A stretch of 64,000 nt of DNA from Papaver somniferum (lineage: Eukaryota; Streptophyta; Magnoliopsida; Ranunculales; Papaveraceae), in NCBI RefSeq assembly GCF_003573695.1, contig NW_020639929.1:1578406-1642405 (forward strand), read 5' to 3'. A program made the translations under genes and the position numbers. Numbering within the stretch: position 1 is the first letter of the stretch; every line of letters starts with the position of its first letter. Shown one piece after another: positions 12,156 to 23,388 of the stretch. The notes beneath the pieces are model-generated. The model did not search any database and had not been told where the DNA came from. It worked only from the letters and a program-made list of their open reading frames with translations.

Positions 12156-13768
12156 TGATAGACACATTTATGTGTCTAATATATCTCATTTTTATATATT
12201 ATTAGTGCTCGATTTTGTACTTATTATGGTCTTTTATGCTTTTGTAGGTGTTTTTGGATAAATAAGGCTTTGCGGCAAAATTGGCTAAAAATGTGGCCCT
12301 TGGATTGCCGTTGATAGTGTACCGGAAATACCCCGGAGGAACCCTGAAAAAGTGCAGAAAACATCCAAGAAGAATTGCTAAAGGCACCCCTAATTTGGAT
12401 AAGGGGCACCCCATTTCAGGGCATGTACTAAAGGGACACCGGAACTGGATAGGGGGAGGTCATCTTCAAAATTCAAACAGAAATTGGCGGGAAGAATTGG
12501 CTGCAGCGAAAACAGTTTTGGAGTTGAATTCTTAGCGAGTTCTGAGGAGATTAAACGGGTGTATTTGGTACCTACGGACTCTAGAAGACATAACAGGCCT
12601 AATGCAATCGTCTAGACCCATCCAATTGGGCTGGATAAGTCGGAATAATTTATCAAAGTCCCAACAGGATACGACTTCTCTGTTTAGGGTTTGGGATTGG
12701 TCAGAGAGATTTATGGGATATTCTTGCGTGGATATATACCAATTCAGTTCATTCCAAGTCAGAGAATAGTTTGGATACGAGAGAATAGCCGACAAAACCA
12801 CGCGAATCAACAGGAAAGTGATTTTTCTCCAAACTGCCCGAGAAGAATAATGAGATTATTCTCGGATTTGATCGAGTTTCTAGGGAGTTGGATAGTTATA
12901 AATAGATGTGTTTTCATCATAGAAGGGTTAGAAAACCTTAGGAGAGAGTTTAGAGTCCATGAGAGCCGAGGAGAAGCGATTACAGAGAAGACAGTGCTGC
13001 TGCTGCTGCTGCCATTGAAGAGCTTCAAGAACACGAAGAACAGACTCACATAGTCAGTCGTTCTTTAGCAGTATTAAATAACAATACCAGTGTCGTTGTT
13101 TTACAGCAGTAAAGGCTTATCGTTTACAACAGTCTTCAATAGCACTTACCCCTTTGTAACAGTGACGCTGTAACACTTCTACAGCGTTGCTAATTCCTGT
13201 TTCATCTTATATACATCAATAAAAACACCTATTTTAGCCATGAATTTATCTTGTGAGTGTGTGTTTGGGATGAGGAGCTAAACCCAATCCCAGGGGTGAT
13301 GGAGGAAGCCATTCTTCCAAAAGTTATGTGGTAAAATTCATTTAAATTTATTTATGCAATCCTTTTATGATTAATTGCACCGAATGAAAATTGGATAAAT
13401 GATTTTTATTAATTAATTGTGTTTTCTCTTGATGAAATATGCTTGGTTTATTGCTTTTGATATTTCATGCTTGCGATTAACAATGGATGTTTTGAAAATC
13501 TGATTTAGGCAATGATTAGAATCACCATTATTTTTGATTTGAATTATAATGTCTAGAATTGCATGATAATAATTATTATTGAATCACATGAATTTTTGGT
13601 GAATGGTGAAATCCTAAACCCTGGTCTTTCCATAATATTTACATAATTTTGAATTTTGAATTTGTTTTATCTTTTATTTTTAATTTAAATCTAAAAAATT
13701 ATTTTCTTCACAAGTCTGAAAAGACCCAGTTTTACCACTATTACTACAACCATTTTGAAAAACCATCA
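12156..13768 (+). repeat. Inner element 3' LTR
   Basis: Near-identical to 2789-4399, with about 13 base changes and two single-base insertions. It ends ACCATCA directly before the ATGAA target duplication. Confidence 0.95.
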
Positions 13769-13773
13769 ATGAA
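13769..13773. repeat. Target-site duplication (right), ATGAA
   Basis: Exact match to 2784-2788. Confidence 0.95.
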
Positions 13774-14260
13774 CAAATATTTTGAGCGTGTTTGCACAAT
13801 GATGAGCTAAACCCAATCCTTGGGGCTATGGAGGAAGTCGTTGTTTCGGTAAAAGTGATATATTTTTATTAATTAATTACAACAACTCTATTATGATTTT
13901 TGCATTGAACTAAAAATTGTTTATATGATTTTGATTAGTTAGGTGTATTTTCTCTTGATAGAATATGCTTGCTTTAGGGTTTTGATATTCTATGCTTGGA
14001 TTAACATCTATTCTTTTGGAAATCTACATGTCTAGGTTATACTATTAGAATCAATTTGAATGTTGAGTTGCATAATTATTGTTTTGTTAAATCCCTAATT
14101 ATCAACCAATGGTGGAAACCTAGTCCCATTCTCTCCATAATTTTCACAACATCTTTTTAAATTAGTTCGCTATTTTTATTTATTAAAAAAAAATCTAAAA
14201 ATCCGCTTTCACAAGTCTTGAACGAATCATACTACTACAACAACTTTGAAAAACACATCA
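13774..14260 (+). repeat. Outer element 3' LTR, right part
   Basis: This continues the LTR broken at 2788. Its content parallels 3890-4399 of the inner LTR, with shared GATGAGCTAAACCCAATCC, GAATATGCTTG and TTCACAAGTCT blocks, and it ends AAACACATCA. The next five bases, TTGTT, would be its target duplication. The matching copy is outside the window. Confidence 0.85.
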
Positions 14261-14295
14261 TTGTTGTTGTATGGAAAGTTGAGCTTGGGAGACTT

Positions 14296-15450
14296 GCCGA
14301 CTCGGTGGTGACCTTCGACGGTCGAGATTTTGCATCTTAAGAGGAAAGGTAGCCGTTGATTATTGTAAATCTTTTGTTTGGTAGCCAGTGTCATGAAAGC
14401 ATGATCAATATGCCTTCAATATGGCCTAGTTTAGGCGCGTCCAAAAGTTAGGGTTTTTGCTTTGTTTAGGCGCGACCAAACTAGGGCCACAGGTTTCCAT
14501 GCGTTAGCTGGTAACCTAGGACGACTAAGATATGCATCTTAGATGAAAAAGTGGTTGTTGATTGTTGCAGGCCTTCGTTTTGGTGGCTAGTGACATGAAA
14601 GCATGATCAGTATGGCTTTAATATGGCCTAGTTTAGGCGCGGCCAAAATTTAGGGTTTTGGCTTTATTTAGGCGCGACCAAACTAGGGCCAAAGGTTTCC
14701 ATTCGTTAGTTGGTAACCTTGGACGGCTAAGATCTGCATCTTAGATAAAAAGGTGGTCGTTGATTGTTGCAGGACTTCGTTTTGATAGCCGCATAGGGAA
14801 GGCCGACATGGTATGGCGCGGCAAGGTGGTTGGCATGCCATTGGCACATGTGGCATGGCATGCCCTGGCGCGGTTTGGCGTGGCCAAAACTAGGGTTTTG
14901 GGCAAAAGGTTACCATGCGTTGTTTGGCGACCTTAGACGGCTAATATTTGCATCTAAGATGGAAGGGTGGTCGTTGATCATCGCACGCTTTCGTTTAGGT
15001 AGCCGCATAGGGAAGGCCGGATTGGTATGGCGCGGCAAGGTGGTTGGCATGCCATTGGAACATGTGGCATGGCATGCCTTGGCGCGGTTTGGTGTGGCCA
15101 AAACTAAGGTTTTGGGCCAAAGGTTACCATGCGTTGTTTGGCGACCTTGGACGGCTAAGATTTCCATCTAAGATAAAAGGGTGGCCGTTGATCATCGCAC
15201 GCCTTCGTTTTGGTAGCCGCATAGGGAAGGCCGGCATGGTATGGCGCGGCAAGGTGGTTGGCATGCCATTGGCACATGTGGCATGGCATGCCTTGGCGTG
15301 GCCAAAACTAGGGTTTTTGGCCAAAGGTTACCATGCGTTGTTTGGCGACCTTGGACGGCTAAGATTTGCATCTAAGATGGAAGGGTGGTCATCGATCATC
15401 GCACGCCTTCGTTTTGGTAGCCGCATAGGGAAGGTAGGCATGGTATGGCG
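14296..15450 (+). repeat. GC-rich tandem array, 202-214 bp units, about 5.5 copies
   Basis: The anchor GTTGAT(T/C)(A/G)T recurs at 14355, 14557, 14759, 14973, 15187 and about 15391. Spacings are 202, 202, 214, 214 and 204. The early units carry TTTAGGCGCG(A/G)CCAAA. The later ones carry CGCATAGGGAAGGCCG and TTGGCATGCCATTGG instead, so two unit types are present. Apparent ORFs are shadows of the repeat. I cannot tie the array to a named satellite or element. Confidence 0.85.
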
Positions 15451-15835
15451 CTTCAAGGTGGTTGAAATGCCATTGGCGCAGTGGTGCGGCTGGCATGGCA
15501 TGCCATTGGCGCAGTGGTGCGGCTGGAACGGTTGGCATGCCTTGGCGTGGAGGTGCGGTTAGCATGGCATGCCATTGGCGCAGTGGTGAGGATGGCATGG
15601 TTGGCATGCCTTGGCACGGAGGTGCGGCTGACATGGCATATCATTGGCACGGTGGTGCGGCTGGCATTGTTGGCATGCCTTGGAGCGGAGATGTGGCTGG
15701 CATTGTATGCCGTCGGCACAGTGGTGCGGCTGGCATGGTTGGCATGCCTTGGCGCGGAGATGTGGTTGGCATGGTATTCCATTGTCACAGTGGTGTGGCT
15801 GGCATGGTTGGCATGCCTTGGCGTGGTAGCATGAG
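15451..15835 (+). repeat. Tandem array, 69-bp units, about five copies
   Basis: Units built from GCAGTGGTGCGGCTGG and TTGGCATGCCTTGGCG recur about every 69 bp (15511, 15580, 15648, 15717, 15786). They resemble the ATGCCATTGG segment of the larger array just upstream and probably grew out of it. Because 69 is a multiple of three and the unit lacks stops in several frames, long false ORFs appear on both strands. Confidence 0.85.
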
Positions 15836-16046
15836 AATTAGGGTTTGGCATAGATAATGTCAGTCAGTGTTAATGGTTCTGCCGTGGAACATGACCCATG
15901 TAAAAAAAAAAGGGTACCCCGGTAATTCTTACGTAGGCATGCTGATTGATTCTATAAATGTGCTAATGGTCATAATGACGTCATGTAAGATGTACAGTTT
16001 TACGATTTTGACCCTAATCTAAAAACCACCATCAACAACAACACAA
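15836..16046. other. Spacer between tandem array and Tat pol remnant
   Basis: Contains an A-tract at 15903-15912 and TCTATAAATG at about 15952. Nothing else is recognisable. A breakpoint between the array and the Tat element lies somewhere here. Confidence 0.4.
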
Positions 16047-16912
16047 AAGTTTCGTATCTATTTTCAAGCCCACAAGATTAAGGTATTAACGACAGTACCA
16101 ATTGAGTCAGTAATGAAAAATTCCAAAAGATATGGAAGAATCGAAAGATGGAATGTTCAAGTAGGGAACTTTGAGATCAAGTACGAAATATTATCTTCAC
16201 CAAAGTCGCCAATTATTGCAGATTTCTTGGCAGAATTCCCATTAGAAGAAGACGAAGGTATGGAAGAAATGATGGATGTAGATGAAGAGCATGGGATCCC
16301 TAAATACCTGTTGACATATCACAGTAGATGGGAGATACGGGTGGATGGATCATCGAACGGAGAAGGTAATGGAATCGGAATAGATTTTATCTCACCAGCG
16401 GGAGCGAGAATGGCATACTCATTCAGGTTGGAGTTCGCGTCCACCAACAATGAAACCGAATATGAAGCGGTGGTGCACGCATTGCAGTTGGCAATTGAAA
16501 TGAAGTTAGAAGATGTGCGGATAACTAGTGACTCATAATTGGTTATCCGCTAAATAGAAGAGACATATAGCACCAATGAGCCATCCCTGCATAAGTACAA
16601 GAAACTTGTCGCAAAGCTATCAACACAAATTCCAAAAATAAGTTGGAGACACATATCAAGGAAAGATTAGCATATTCATTTGCTTTTATTACATTTATGA
16701 TGGTAGATCCAACCGCAAGGTTTATAAAGATACAGACGCTCTTTTCACCCTCTATCAAGAAGGAAGAAGAAGAAGATGCAGATGTAATGATAATAGAAAA
16801 TGCAGAAAAAGATCAAGCGGACAAAGCCGCATACTGGAGAACCCAACTTCATTTGTATTTGGAGAAGGGAGAAGTCCCAAGAAACAGATTGTAGGAACAC
16901 AAGTTAAAGAGT
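16047..16912 (+). pseudogene. pol: pol fragment: end of RNase H plus second RNase H (aRH)
   Basis: The frame from about 16044 reads FRIYFQAHKIKVLTT and GRIERWNVQ...IADFLAEFP, the end of the standard RNase H. It is followed by WEIRVDGSSNGEGNGIGI, NNETEYEAVVHALQLA and VRITSDS, which are the Asp, Glu and Asp blocks of the additional RNase H typical of Tat elements. A stop at 16536-16538 interrupts the domain. It continues in other frames (LVIR near 16540, then AFITFMMVDPTARFIKIQT at about 16680-16740). Similar sequence is present on the minus strand in copy B at about 31840-32280. Confidence 0.85.
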
Positions 16913-18079
16913 TGAGCGACAAACTACGAACTAAGAAATGGTGTATTATATCGAAGATCATTCCTTGGACGATCGCTTAGATGTTTAACGCGAAAAGAGG
17001 GGATGGAAATTTTGAAGGCATTACACCACGGGGATGCTGGGAACCATAGTGGAGGAAGATCTTTGGCATACAGAACAAAGATACAAGGATATTACTGGCC
17101 CTACATGCATGAAGTCGCGAAAGATGTATCGAGGCGGTGCGAAGAATGTCAGCGTCACGAAAAGAAAATACATGCACCAGGAGCGGCGCTGAGCTCATCA
17201 ACAAGTGTGTGGCCATTTGGAAAATGGGTCTTAGATATTGTAGGTCCATTTATACCAGGAACATGGAAGAGGAGATATTTAATAGTAGCAACATATTATT
17301 TTACAAAATGGGCAGAGGTGAAAGCGGTGCAACATATTCGACATAAAGATATATTCACATTCATATTTGAGAACATAATTTGTAGATTCGGAATCCCCGC
17401 ACACCTAGTTTCCTATAATGGAAAACAACTTGAAGGAGAAAACATAGAAATGCTACTTAATGCATTCAAAATACAAAGTGGAAAATCCACTCCTTTGTAT
17501 CCACAGAGTAATGGACAAGCAGAGGAAACTAACAAGACAACCGCAGATATACTGAAGAAGAAGTTGGAAGGATACAACAAAGGGTGGTGCGAACAAGTGC
17601 ATAATGAAATATGGGCATACAGAACAACCAGAAGAGAAGCTACAGGAATGTCACCCTTTTGCCTGACATATGGAGTTGAGGCGGTGTTGCCAACGGAGGT
17701 TATCATTCCTACAACTAAGAAAGAAGCATGTGAAAAGAATTTAAGCGCGGATTTTATCTTAACAAAACTTGATGATCTAGAAGAAAATGGAGAAATTGCA
17801 TTGCAACATATGGAAAATTACCAACAAAGGATAGCTCGATAATATAACAAGCGCGTTAAAGCAAGAGAATTTCAACCAGGAGAGCTAGTGTTGCGAAAAA
17901 TACTGCCCTATCAGAAAGGAGGAGATGGAAAGCTGGAAAAAAGATGGGATGAACCATACATAATAAAGAGAATAGTTAGGAATTGAGCGTATGAGTTGTT
18001 GGACCCTGAAGGGAGGAGTACTGGTCGCAAGCTTGAACATCCATGGAACAGATTATATTTAAAGAAGTATTATCCATAA
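16913..18079 (+). pseudogene. pol: pol fragment: integrase
   Basis: The main open stretch is 17003-17842. The zinc-binding domain reads HHGDAGNHSGGRS then CEECQRH. The core has LDIVGPF with the first catalytic Asp. The second block reads LVSYNGKQ, where copy B has LVSDNGKQF, so the catalytic Asp has become Tyr. The Glu block QSNGQAEETNK follows. After a stop at 17840-17842 the C-terminal part continues (FQPGELVLRKI, DPEGRSTGRKLEHPWN) to a final stop at 18077-18079. A further in-frame stop lies near 17985. The protein is inactive. Confidence 0.9.
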
Positions 18080-19285
18080 ATCATGAGATAATGGTCGCAC
18101 GCATTCAGAAAGCAATCCCATGTAACTGAAAGTAAAGTGTGCGAAACTGAAGATGCGAATTTCTAAAGATTCAACAAAGATATATTTTCAAACATATGAA
18201 TAAATTTGAAGATTTCGCTCTTTTAAACATAATTCTCAAAAATGCAAAAATAATACCTTATAATAAGACCTTAATAGAAGGCATCAAAAGTAAAGACTCC
18301 AATTAGGAAGGCTAGGTATCCAATGGTGGCGTGCACCCTAGTTCGCATACAGCAAGAGGCAATAATAAGACCTAACGCGCGTCACAATTGGGAAAACCTA
18401 GTTAGCATGGCTTAAGTGAAATCTACATCCACCCTGGAGCTTGAGTCATGGAGATTTGGGGTGAAATAAATCCCATCAAGGAGAGGCGCCTATATCGAAA
18501 GATTAAGGTGATAAGGTCTCTCCTAAGGAGTGCAGAAACTCGATCAAGGCTCCGAGGTACATGGTTGAGTCAAGAGTGTCTGGGGTGTCTGGAGCGTACT
18601 TGGCCGCTCTTGACAAGTCTTGACTATGATGCACTCGGTCCAAAGAAACCCCACTTAGGGTGCGGTCTTATAACCATAAGCCATATCGGCAGAGGGATAA
18701 GAGGTCGCGAAAACAACTGGTTGTTGCATCATTGGATGGGAGGAGCCCACCCTAACCCGGTAGGGGTAAGCCTCCTTGAAGGGGCAATCAGGGGTAATAT
18801 AAGGACGGCACCCTCCATTAGGGAGATGAATTGTGTTAAAAGACGCAAATATCATGAGGCTTTTTACTAACGGGAGTATTAAGGATTGTCGTATTTGCGC
18901 GGCAATAAAACCTGCAGAGGCAATAATACAAGAAGATGATAAGGCGAGATCAATAGGTCATCGCACGAAAGTGTATATACCTTCTGCGATCTCTTCGCAC
19001 AGAAAAAATATCATATACTAGGAAAAATAAGATCTTTAATTAGGAAGGCCAAATAAGACCTCATGAGAAAATTAAATTTCGTACTAACATATGTTTTGCA
19101 GGACAAATTAAAAGAGAAAAAAGACGCACAAAATTATCCACACATTTCTTACAAGGAATATAATAAGAGGCAAGTATGAGAATTAACATAAATTATATAT
19201 TATCTTCTTTATCAAGAAATGAACGATAAGAACGGGAATAGTTTCGAGTACACCAAAATACATTTGCAAAGGTATAAAAGAAAAG
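18080..19285 (+). other. Noncoding stretch between pol and antisense ORF, copy A
   Basis: Conserved in inverted orientation at 29748-30674 and 26266-26609 of copy B. The best-kept block is about 18440-18830 (TGGATGGGAGGAGCCCACC, CCTCCATTAGGGAG). Conservation is at DNA level with no shared reading frame, so it is probably untranslated. Short ORFs here are not supported. Confidence 0.6.
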
Positions 19286-21833
19286 TTAAACATCATTGGA
19301 AGGCACATCTTGATCAATCACAGAAGCTTTAGCGTTGATCTCGTTATTAGGATCTTTGGATAAACCTTCATCAGATACATCCTTTTGAAGTTGATTTTCT
19401 TGAAGGGGTACTTCAAGATCTACCTCCTCATCGCTCACATACTCATAATCACTTTCAGGCTCAGGAAGCTGATTGTCATCGCTTATATCAAGAGGTTGAA
19501 CAGTCACCAAAGGAAGTGCTCTCTCAAGGAGAATTTTATTAACAAGAGTTCGAGCCTTAATATGAGTGTCACGAGCGACAACTTTCTCAGCATTTCTTGT
19601 GCCAACTTCCATGAAATTTTGAAGATACGAGCATCTTCTCTCTGATAAATCACGAGAAGAAGTAAGTGCAGTTGAGAATTTCGCACGTTAGCCAGATCGA
19701 ATCTCAACTGAGAGATGGTAGAGTGATGCATCTTCTCAGATTCTGCAAGATAAATACAGAATTATAACCGGAGCGAAGTTTTCGTAAAGCAAAGATTTAA
19801 ATAATAATCAAAAAGAACAAGTAAATTGAGGCAGTCAGATCCATATGACTACCTTCCCTCTACGAAATGAGATATTGAGCTAACGCAAAACTACTATTCT
19901 TCATATTTTCCATAGCCTTATCAAAATCATTACCAGTCAAACCTTTAAGGCGAGATCGAATTTTCTTCTCATCCAAAGAGAGAGGATCCTTCTCTTTCAT
20001 AAGGGAATCATGAGATTCTTTTAACTGGGCATGTTGTTCTTGAAGTTGGTTCATATTCACTGTCAAATTTATCTTACTTAGGATAATCTTTTCATTTTGA
20101 GCGGTTAAGGTCTTTGTTGATTCATCAAGCTGATTCTTTAACGTGCGAAGAGATTTCTCTTGGTTATCAGGAGTTTTCTGGAGAACAAGATATTGATGCG
20201 AAAACATCGATTCTTTCTTTAAGAAAGACCGTTTCTCCATGAATAGACCCTGATTATCATCTGACAAAGTTTGATGTCTTAAATCAGCACTATTTAACAA
20301 TTTAGATAGATGGGAAATTTGGGAACCCAATGTCTCACACTGTTGAGTTAAATAGACATTCTCATTTGTTAGATTTTAAATCTGGTAAAGCGAATACGAA
20401 TGCTCGTTATTTAACTGATTCATTTGGTTCAGCAACTTCTCATTGTCAGCGCGAGAATCTTCAGCGGCAAATTGAAAATCATATCTTTACATAATGCGCT
20501 TCTGATTTAAATCATAATGTGCGAACGAGGAAATTTAAAAAACATGGACAAAAAAGATAAATTACTTTTAAAAAGGTCTGTAAGAGTGAAGAGAATTGCA
20601 CCTCTAAGTTCTTGATTCTTGTTGTGAAGACTTTCAGATTCCAGAGTTACAGTTTGGAGTTCCCCTTTTAGCTCGTTGACTTCTTTCTCTAAAGCGAGTT
20701 GTAGCGCAGAATTATTAGATTTAAAATATCCCTCAGCCAAGATCATCCGGCGGTGAGATTCCTGAAAGAAAAATAAGATGAGCGTGAATATGTAGTAAAA
20801 ATAATTAAAATAAAAAATATATATGAGCAAGAGAATTTACCAAGAGATCAAGAGCAATATGGACGCTTGGGTCAATACGAGAGAAGATCTCTCTCCTTGT
20901 TTCCTCATTTGGTGGAAGATCGCACAATAACTTACTCAGAGCATCACAGATGCGAAGTTTAAAAGGGTCAGTAATGGACGACTGAGCGGCATTGATAATA
21001 TCAGATAAATCTTGAGAACCAGGATCTACTTCCTCCAAGACTCCCTTATCAATAGAGATGGACTCCAACGAAAGGGTGGAAAATTTAGAAGAAGAAGGAA
21101 AGAATCGATACTCATAGATGCAGGAGCAGTAATATTCTTAACAGGAGTGGCATTTTCCACGGGTGCGATGTTCTCTGCAGATGCGGGAATGTTTGAAAAC
21201 AATGCAATATTCACAAAGGTAAAGACAGTCTGATTCACTGATGGTGCGGTTACAGTTGAAGGAGCAAAAATTTCCTTTACCGCAGGACCAATAGACACAT
21301 CTTCCTTAGCAGCAAAAACTTCGGTTGGAGAAACAGTTATATCCAAAGAAGCGGAGGCAATCAAGCCTTGTGTAGGAGTATCAATATTAACGCGAGAAGG
21401 GACCTCGACTTCCTTACAGTAAAACTCAGGAATAATGAGACTCTTGTTGAGCGTGGGGGCATTGCGAACTCTTTTAGTCTTCAACTTATTACCACCATCC
21501 ATCTCGCACTCGGAATCCTGCGAATAACAACACAGATAAGAAACAGAGGCAACAATATTGTTTCATAAAGGAAAAAGTATTTCTTACTCCTTTGTTATGC
21601 GATGGTTTCCTCTTGAGAGATCCTTTGTCTTTCAAACTTGAAGAAGAATTAAGGTTGGGAATCATAAATTTGGTATGGCCAGAGGAAGAACTTTTGTTGA
21701 AACAGAACCAGTATGGGGACTAATATAACAATACATTAGCACTATGATTTTAACAGATAAGATCAGTTTCAGCAGAATCAGAAAGAGAGATAAGATCAAT
21801 AAAATTAAAATCAACCCTTTGATGAGAATCCAT
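19286..21833 (-). pseudogene. Antisense coiled-coil ORF of Tat element, intron-containing, copy A
   Basis: Lies between pol and the 3' LTR, on the strand opposite to pol. The start is MDSHQR at 21833. Later segments are MDGGNKLKTKRVRN (21502), LESISIDKGVLEEVDPGSQ (21068), ESHRRMILAEGYF, a long Lys/Glu-rich coiled coil (20330-19860) and an acidic tail ending SNDV at 19286. Exon joints are plausible at IALDLL/ESHRRM, where a GT donor and a TTTCTTTCAG acceptor flank about 80 bases. There is a frameshift near 21060 and an in-frame stop near 20378. Tat elements are known to carry antisense ORFs between pol and the LTR. I do not recognise a named domain here, and the function is unknown. Confidence 0.7.
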
Positions 21834-22181
21834 AGGAACAGCAGCAAAATCAAAAGCGAGACCTAAAAAGATGAAGATAAAGAAATTTGAAGAAGATGAA
21901 GATTTGCAGAGGACACACAGAAATGAGAAGGGAAGACGAAATAAAGAAGAAAATATTATCTCTCTTCTAGCCTGGTTAATAAATAAGACGAAAAAGATGA
22001 CCGGTTAAATTCGAACGTGCCGATAAAAAGGGGAGAAAATTAGCACGTGTAGACGATTACATTGAAATCACGGAGATATGTCGGTAGACAAGAATATGAA
22101 AAGGTGAATGGGTGTGCAAAATAAATTGAAGTTTCTCATATCGCTCTCTTTTTCAAAGAAACGACATGGGAAGAGGAAAAA
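21834..22181 (-). promoter_or_regulatory. Region upstream of antisense ORF, abutting 3' LTR (copy A)
   Basis: No ORF. It parallels 23389-23747 of copy B. It ends in the purine tract used by the element in the opposite direction. If the antisense ORF is transcribed, its promoter must lie here or in the adjacent LTR. No confident TATA box is visible. Confidence 0.4.
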
Positions 22182-22632
22182 TGTAGATACAAAATACCGC
22201 ACACTAATAATGCATACGAAGTACTGATCCGCGTATAGCTCATTCAGAATGACATGTTTGGTGACGTCAGCCTAATCACGAGTAAAGTGTGCGGATCATG
22301 CAATGTTATGGAATATGTACGAGAAGAGTCAATGTAAGCGTGCGTTAATGACGCTTGCCAGATCCGAAAATAAGGGTTTTCTTAGCTGTCATCCACTATG
22401 TAAATCCCTATTTAAGGGACCGAGCGACCTTGTATTGAGGGGGATCTTTTTGAGAGCTTAGACAAGAAATTTAGGAGAGAGAAAGATTGTTTGTTCTCCA
22501 AGTTAGAGCTTTCTTATAATTTTGTATCCAAATTAAAGATCTAATGAATGTTCTTATGAATTTTATGATGATTACTTGAGTTGTTCTATAGATTTCATTA
22601 AGGATGTGGTTGTAGGATTTCCTGCAACTACA
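22182..22632 (+). repeat. 3' LTR of Tat copy A (451 bp)
   Basis: Begins TGTAGATACAAAATACCGC and ends CCTGCAACTACA. It aligns with 33536-34007 and 23040-23388 in inverted orientation. CTATTTAAGG near 22410 is a TATA-like box and sits where copy B has TATATAAGGG. CG-containing motifs such as GTGCG are frequent. Confidence 0.9.
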
Positions 22633-23039
22633 ATCTTAATATTTGGTATTTACTGCGGATGAAATGGATTTACTTGTGAAACTAATATTGTATTGTTTTT
22701 CTACTATTTGATTTACATAAGTTAAGAAAATTCAAAACATATTCAATTGCATGAAACATACGTGTTGTGTGCATACGATTATTCCAAGGAGATCTTACTT
22801 TTCTGCGATCTCAGTTGAGCGTAAAATATTTCAATAAACTCTTCGGAATCTTCATCTACATGATACTCAATTTTATCGACAACGGTATCTTTCAATGGAA
22901 ATGGAGAATCCGTCACTCGCAATTGTCTTACCATTGGACTGCATCCAAATCCCAACCCAAGTAAATAAGGTGAAGGGATTGTGGAGCTACCGTTTTCCGT
23001 CATCACTTGGTTATTCAAAATTTCAAATAGTTTTTCCAC
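22633..23039 (-). pseudogene. DUF761 gene copy 1, 3' part (disrupted)
   Basis: The coding part (about 22779-23039, minus) matches the C-terminal half of the intact gene at 56800-57453. It has KLFEILNNQVMTENGSST, MVRQLRVTDSPFPL and the DUF761 signature EFIEIFYAQLRSQ. A GAA to TAA change ends it 14 residues early at 22779. It is cut at 23039 by the Tat copy B LTR, and the 5' part resumes at 34008. Bases 22633-22778 match the 3' flank of the intact gene (56669-56799). Confidence 0.9.
23035..23039. repeat. Target-site duplication of Tat copy B (left), TCCAC
   Basis: Pairs with TGCAC at 34008-34012, one mismatch. The uninterrupted gene has TGCAC at this point, so the left copy has mutated. Confidence 0.8.
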
Positions 23040-23388
23040 TGTAGTTGCAGGAAATCCTACAACCACACGCTTAATGAAATCTAAATAAAACTCAAGTGAT
23101 CATCATAAAATTCATAAGAACATTCATTAGATCTTCAATTTGGATACAAATTTATGAGAAAGCTCTGACTTGGAGAACAAACAATCTTTCTCTCTCCTAA
23201 ATTTCTTGTCTAAGCTTTTAAAAATATCTTTCTCAATACAAGGTCGCTCGGTCCCTTATATAGGGGTTTACATAGTGGATGGCAGCTAATGAATCCCTTA
23301 TTTTCGGAGCTGTACGCGATTGTCTTCGCTTGGTCTTGATAATCATTGTATCGCATACTTGATGGGCGTGCGGTATTTTGTATATACA
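23040..23388 (-). repeat. 3' LTR of Tat copy B (349 bp, internally deleted)
   Basis: Same ends as the 5' LTR but about 123 bp shorter. The missing segment corresponds to roughly 33807-33930 and starts next to the palindrome at 33809-33829. A TATATAAGG-like box (minus strand) lies near 23260. Confidence 0.9.

Larger units (their letters stand above)
2789..13768 (+). mobile_element. Full-length Athila-like Ty3/gypsy retrotransposon (10,980 bp), nested
   Basis: The element has two near-identical LTRs (1611 and 1613 bp) with TG...CA ends, a 5-bp target duplication, a primer binding site, gag, protease, reverse transcriptase, RNase H, integrase and a polypurine tract. Domain order PR-RT-RH-IN places it in Ty3/gypsy. 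The RT motif series and a primer site beginning TGGCGCCG suggest the Athila lineage. I counted about 13 substitutions and 2 small indels between the LTRs, roughly 0.8% divergence, so insertion is recent. The coding region nevertheless changes frame at least eight times between 5545 and 11038, so the copy cannot make its own proteins. No env-like ORF follows integrase. Confidence 0.95.
16047..22632 (+). mobile_element. 5'-truncated Tat-lineage Ty3/gypsy element (copy A)
   Basis: The order is end of RNase H, a second RNase H-like domain (aRH), integrase, a long noncoding stretch, an ORF in antisense orientation, a polypurine tract (GGGAAGAGGAAAAA ending at 22181) and an LTR (22182-22632). An extra RNase H and extra ORFs between pol and the 3' LTR are hallmarks of the Tat lineage (Grande, Retand and Ogre types). 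The 5' LTR, gag, protease and reverse transcriptase are missing. The right flank begins ATCTT, and the same site is intact in the other DUF761 segment (near 56669), so the 3' insertion point is defined. The left partner is not found. Confidence 0.85.

Noticed and set aside
14830..15857. Long overlapping ORFs on both strands, some with 23-residue repeats
   Set aside because: They are produced by tandem units with few stops, notably the 69-bp unit whose length is a multiple of three. Several frames are open at once and there is no recognisable domain.
18448..18870. 140-codon ORF after the Tat pol
   Set aside because: The homologous DNA in copy B (29930-30330) does not preserve the same frame. 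Conservation is at DNA level only.
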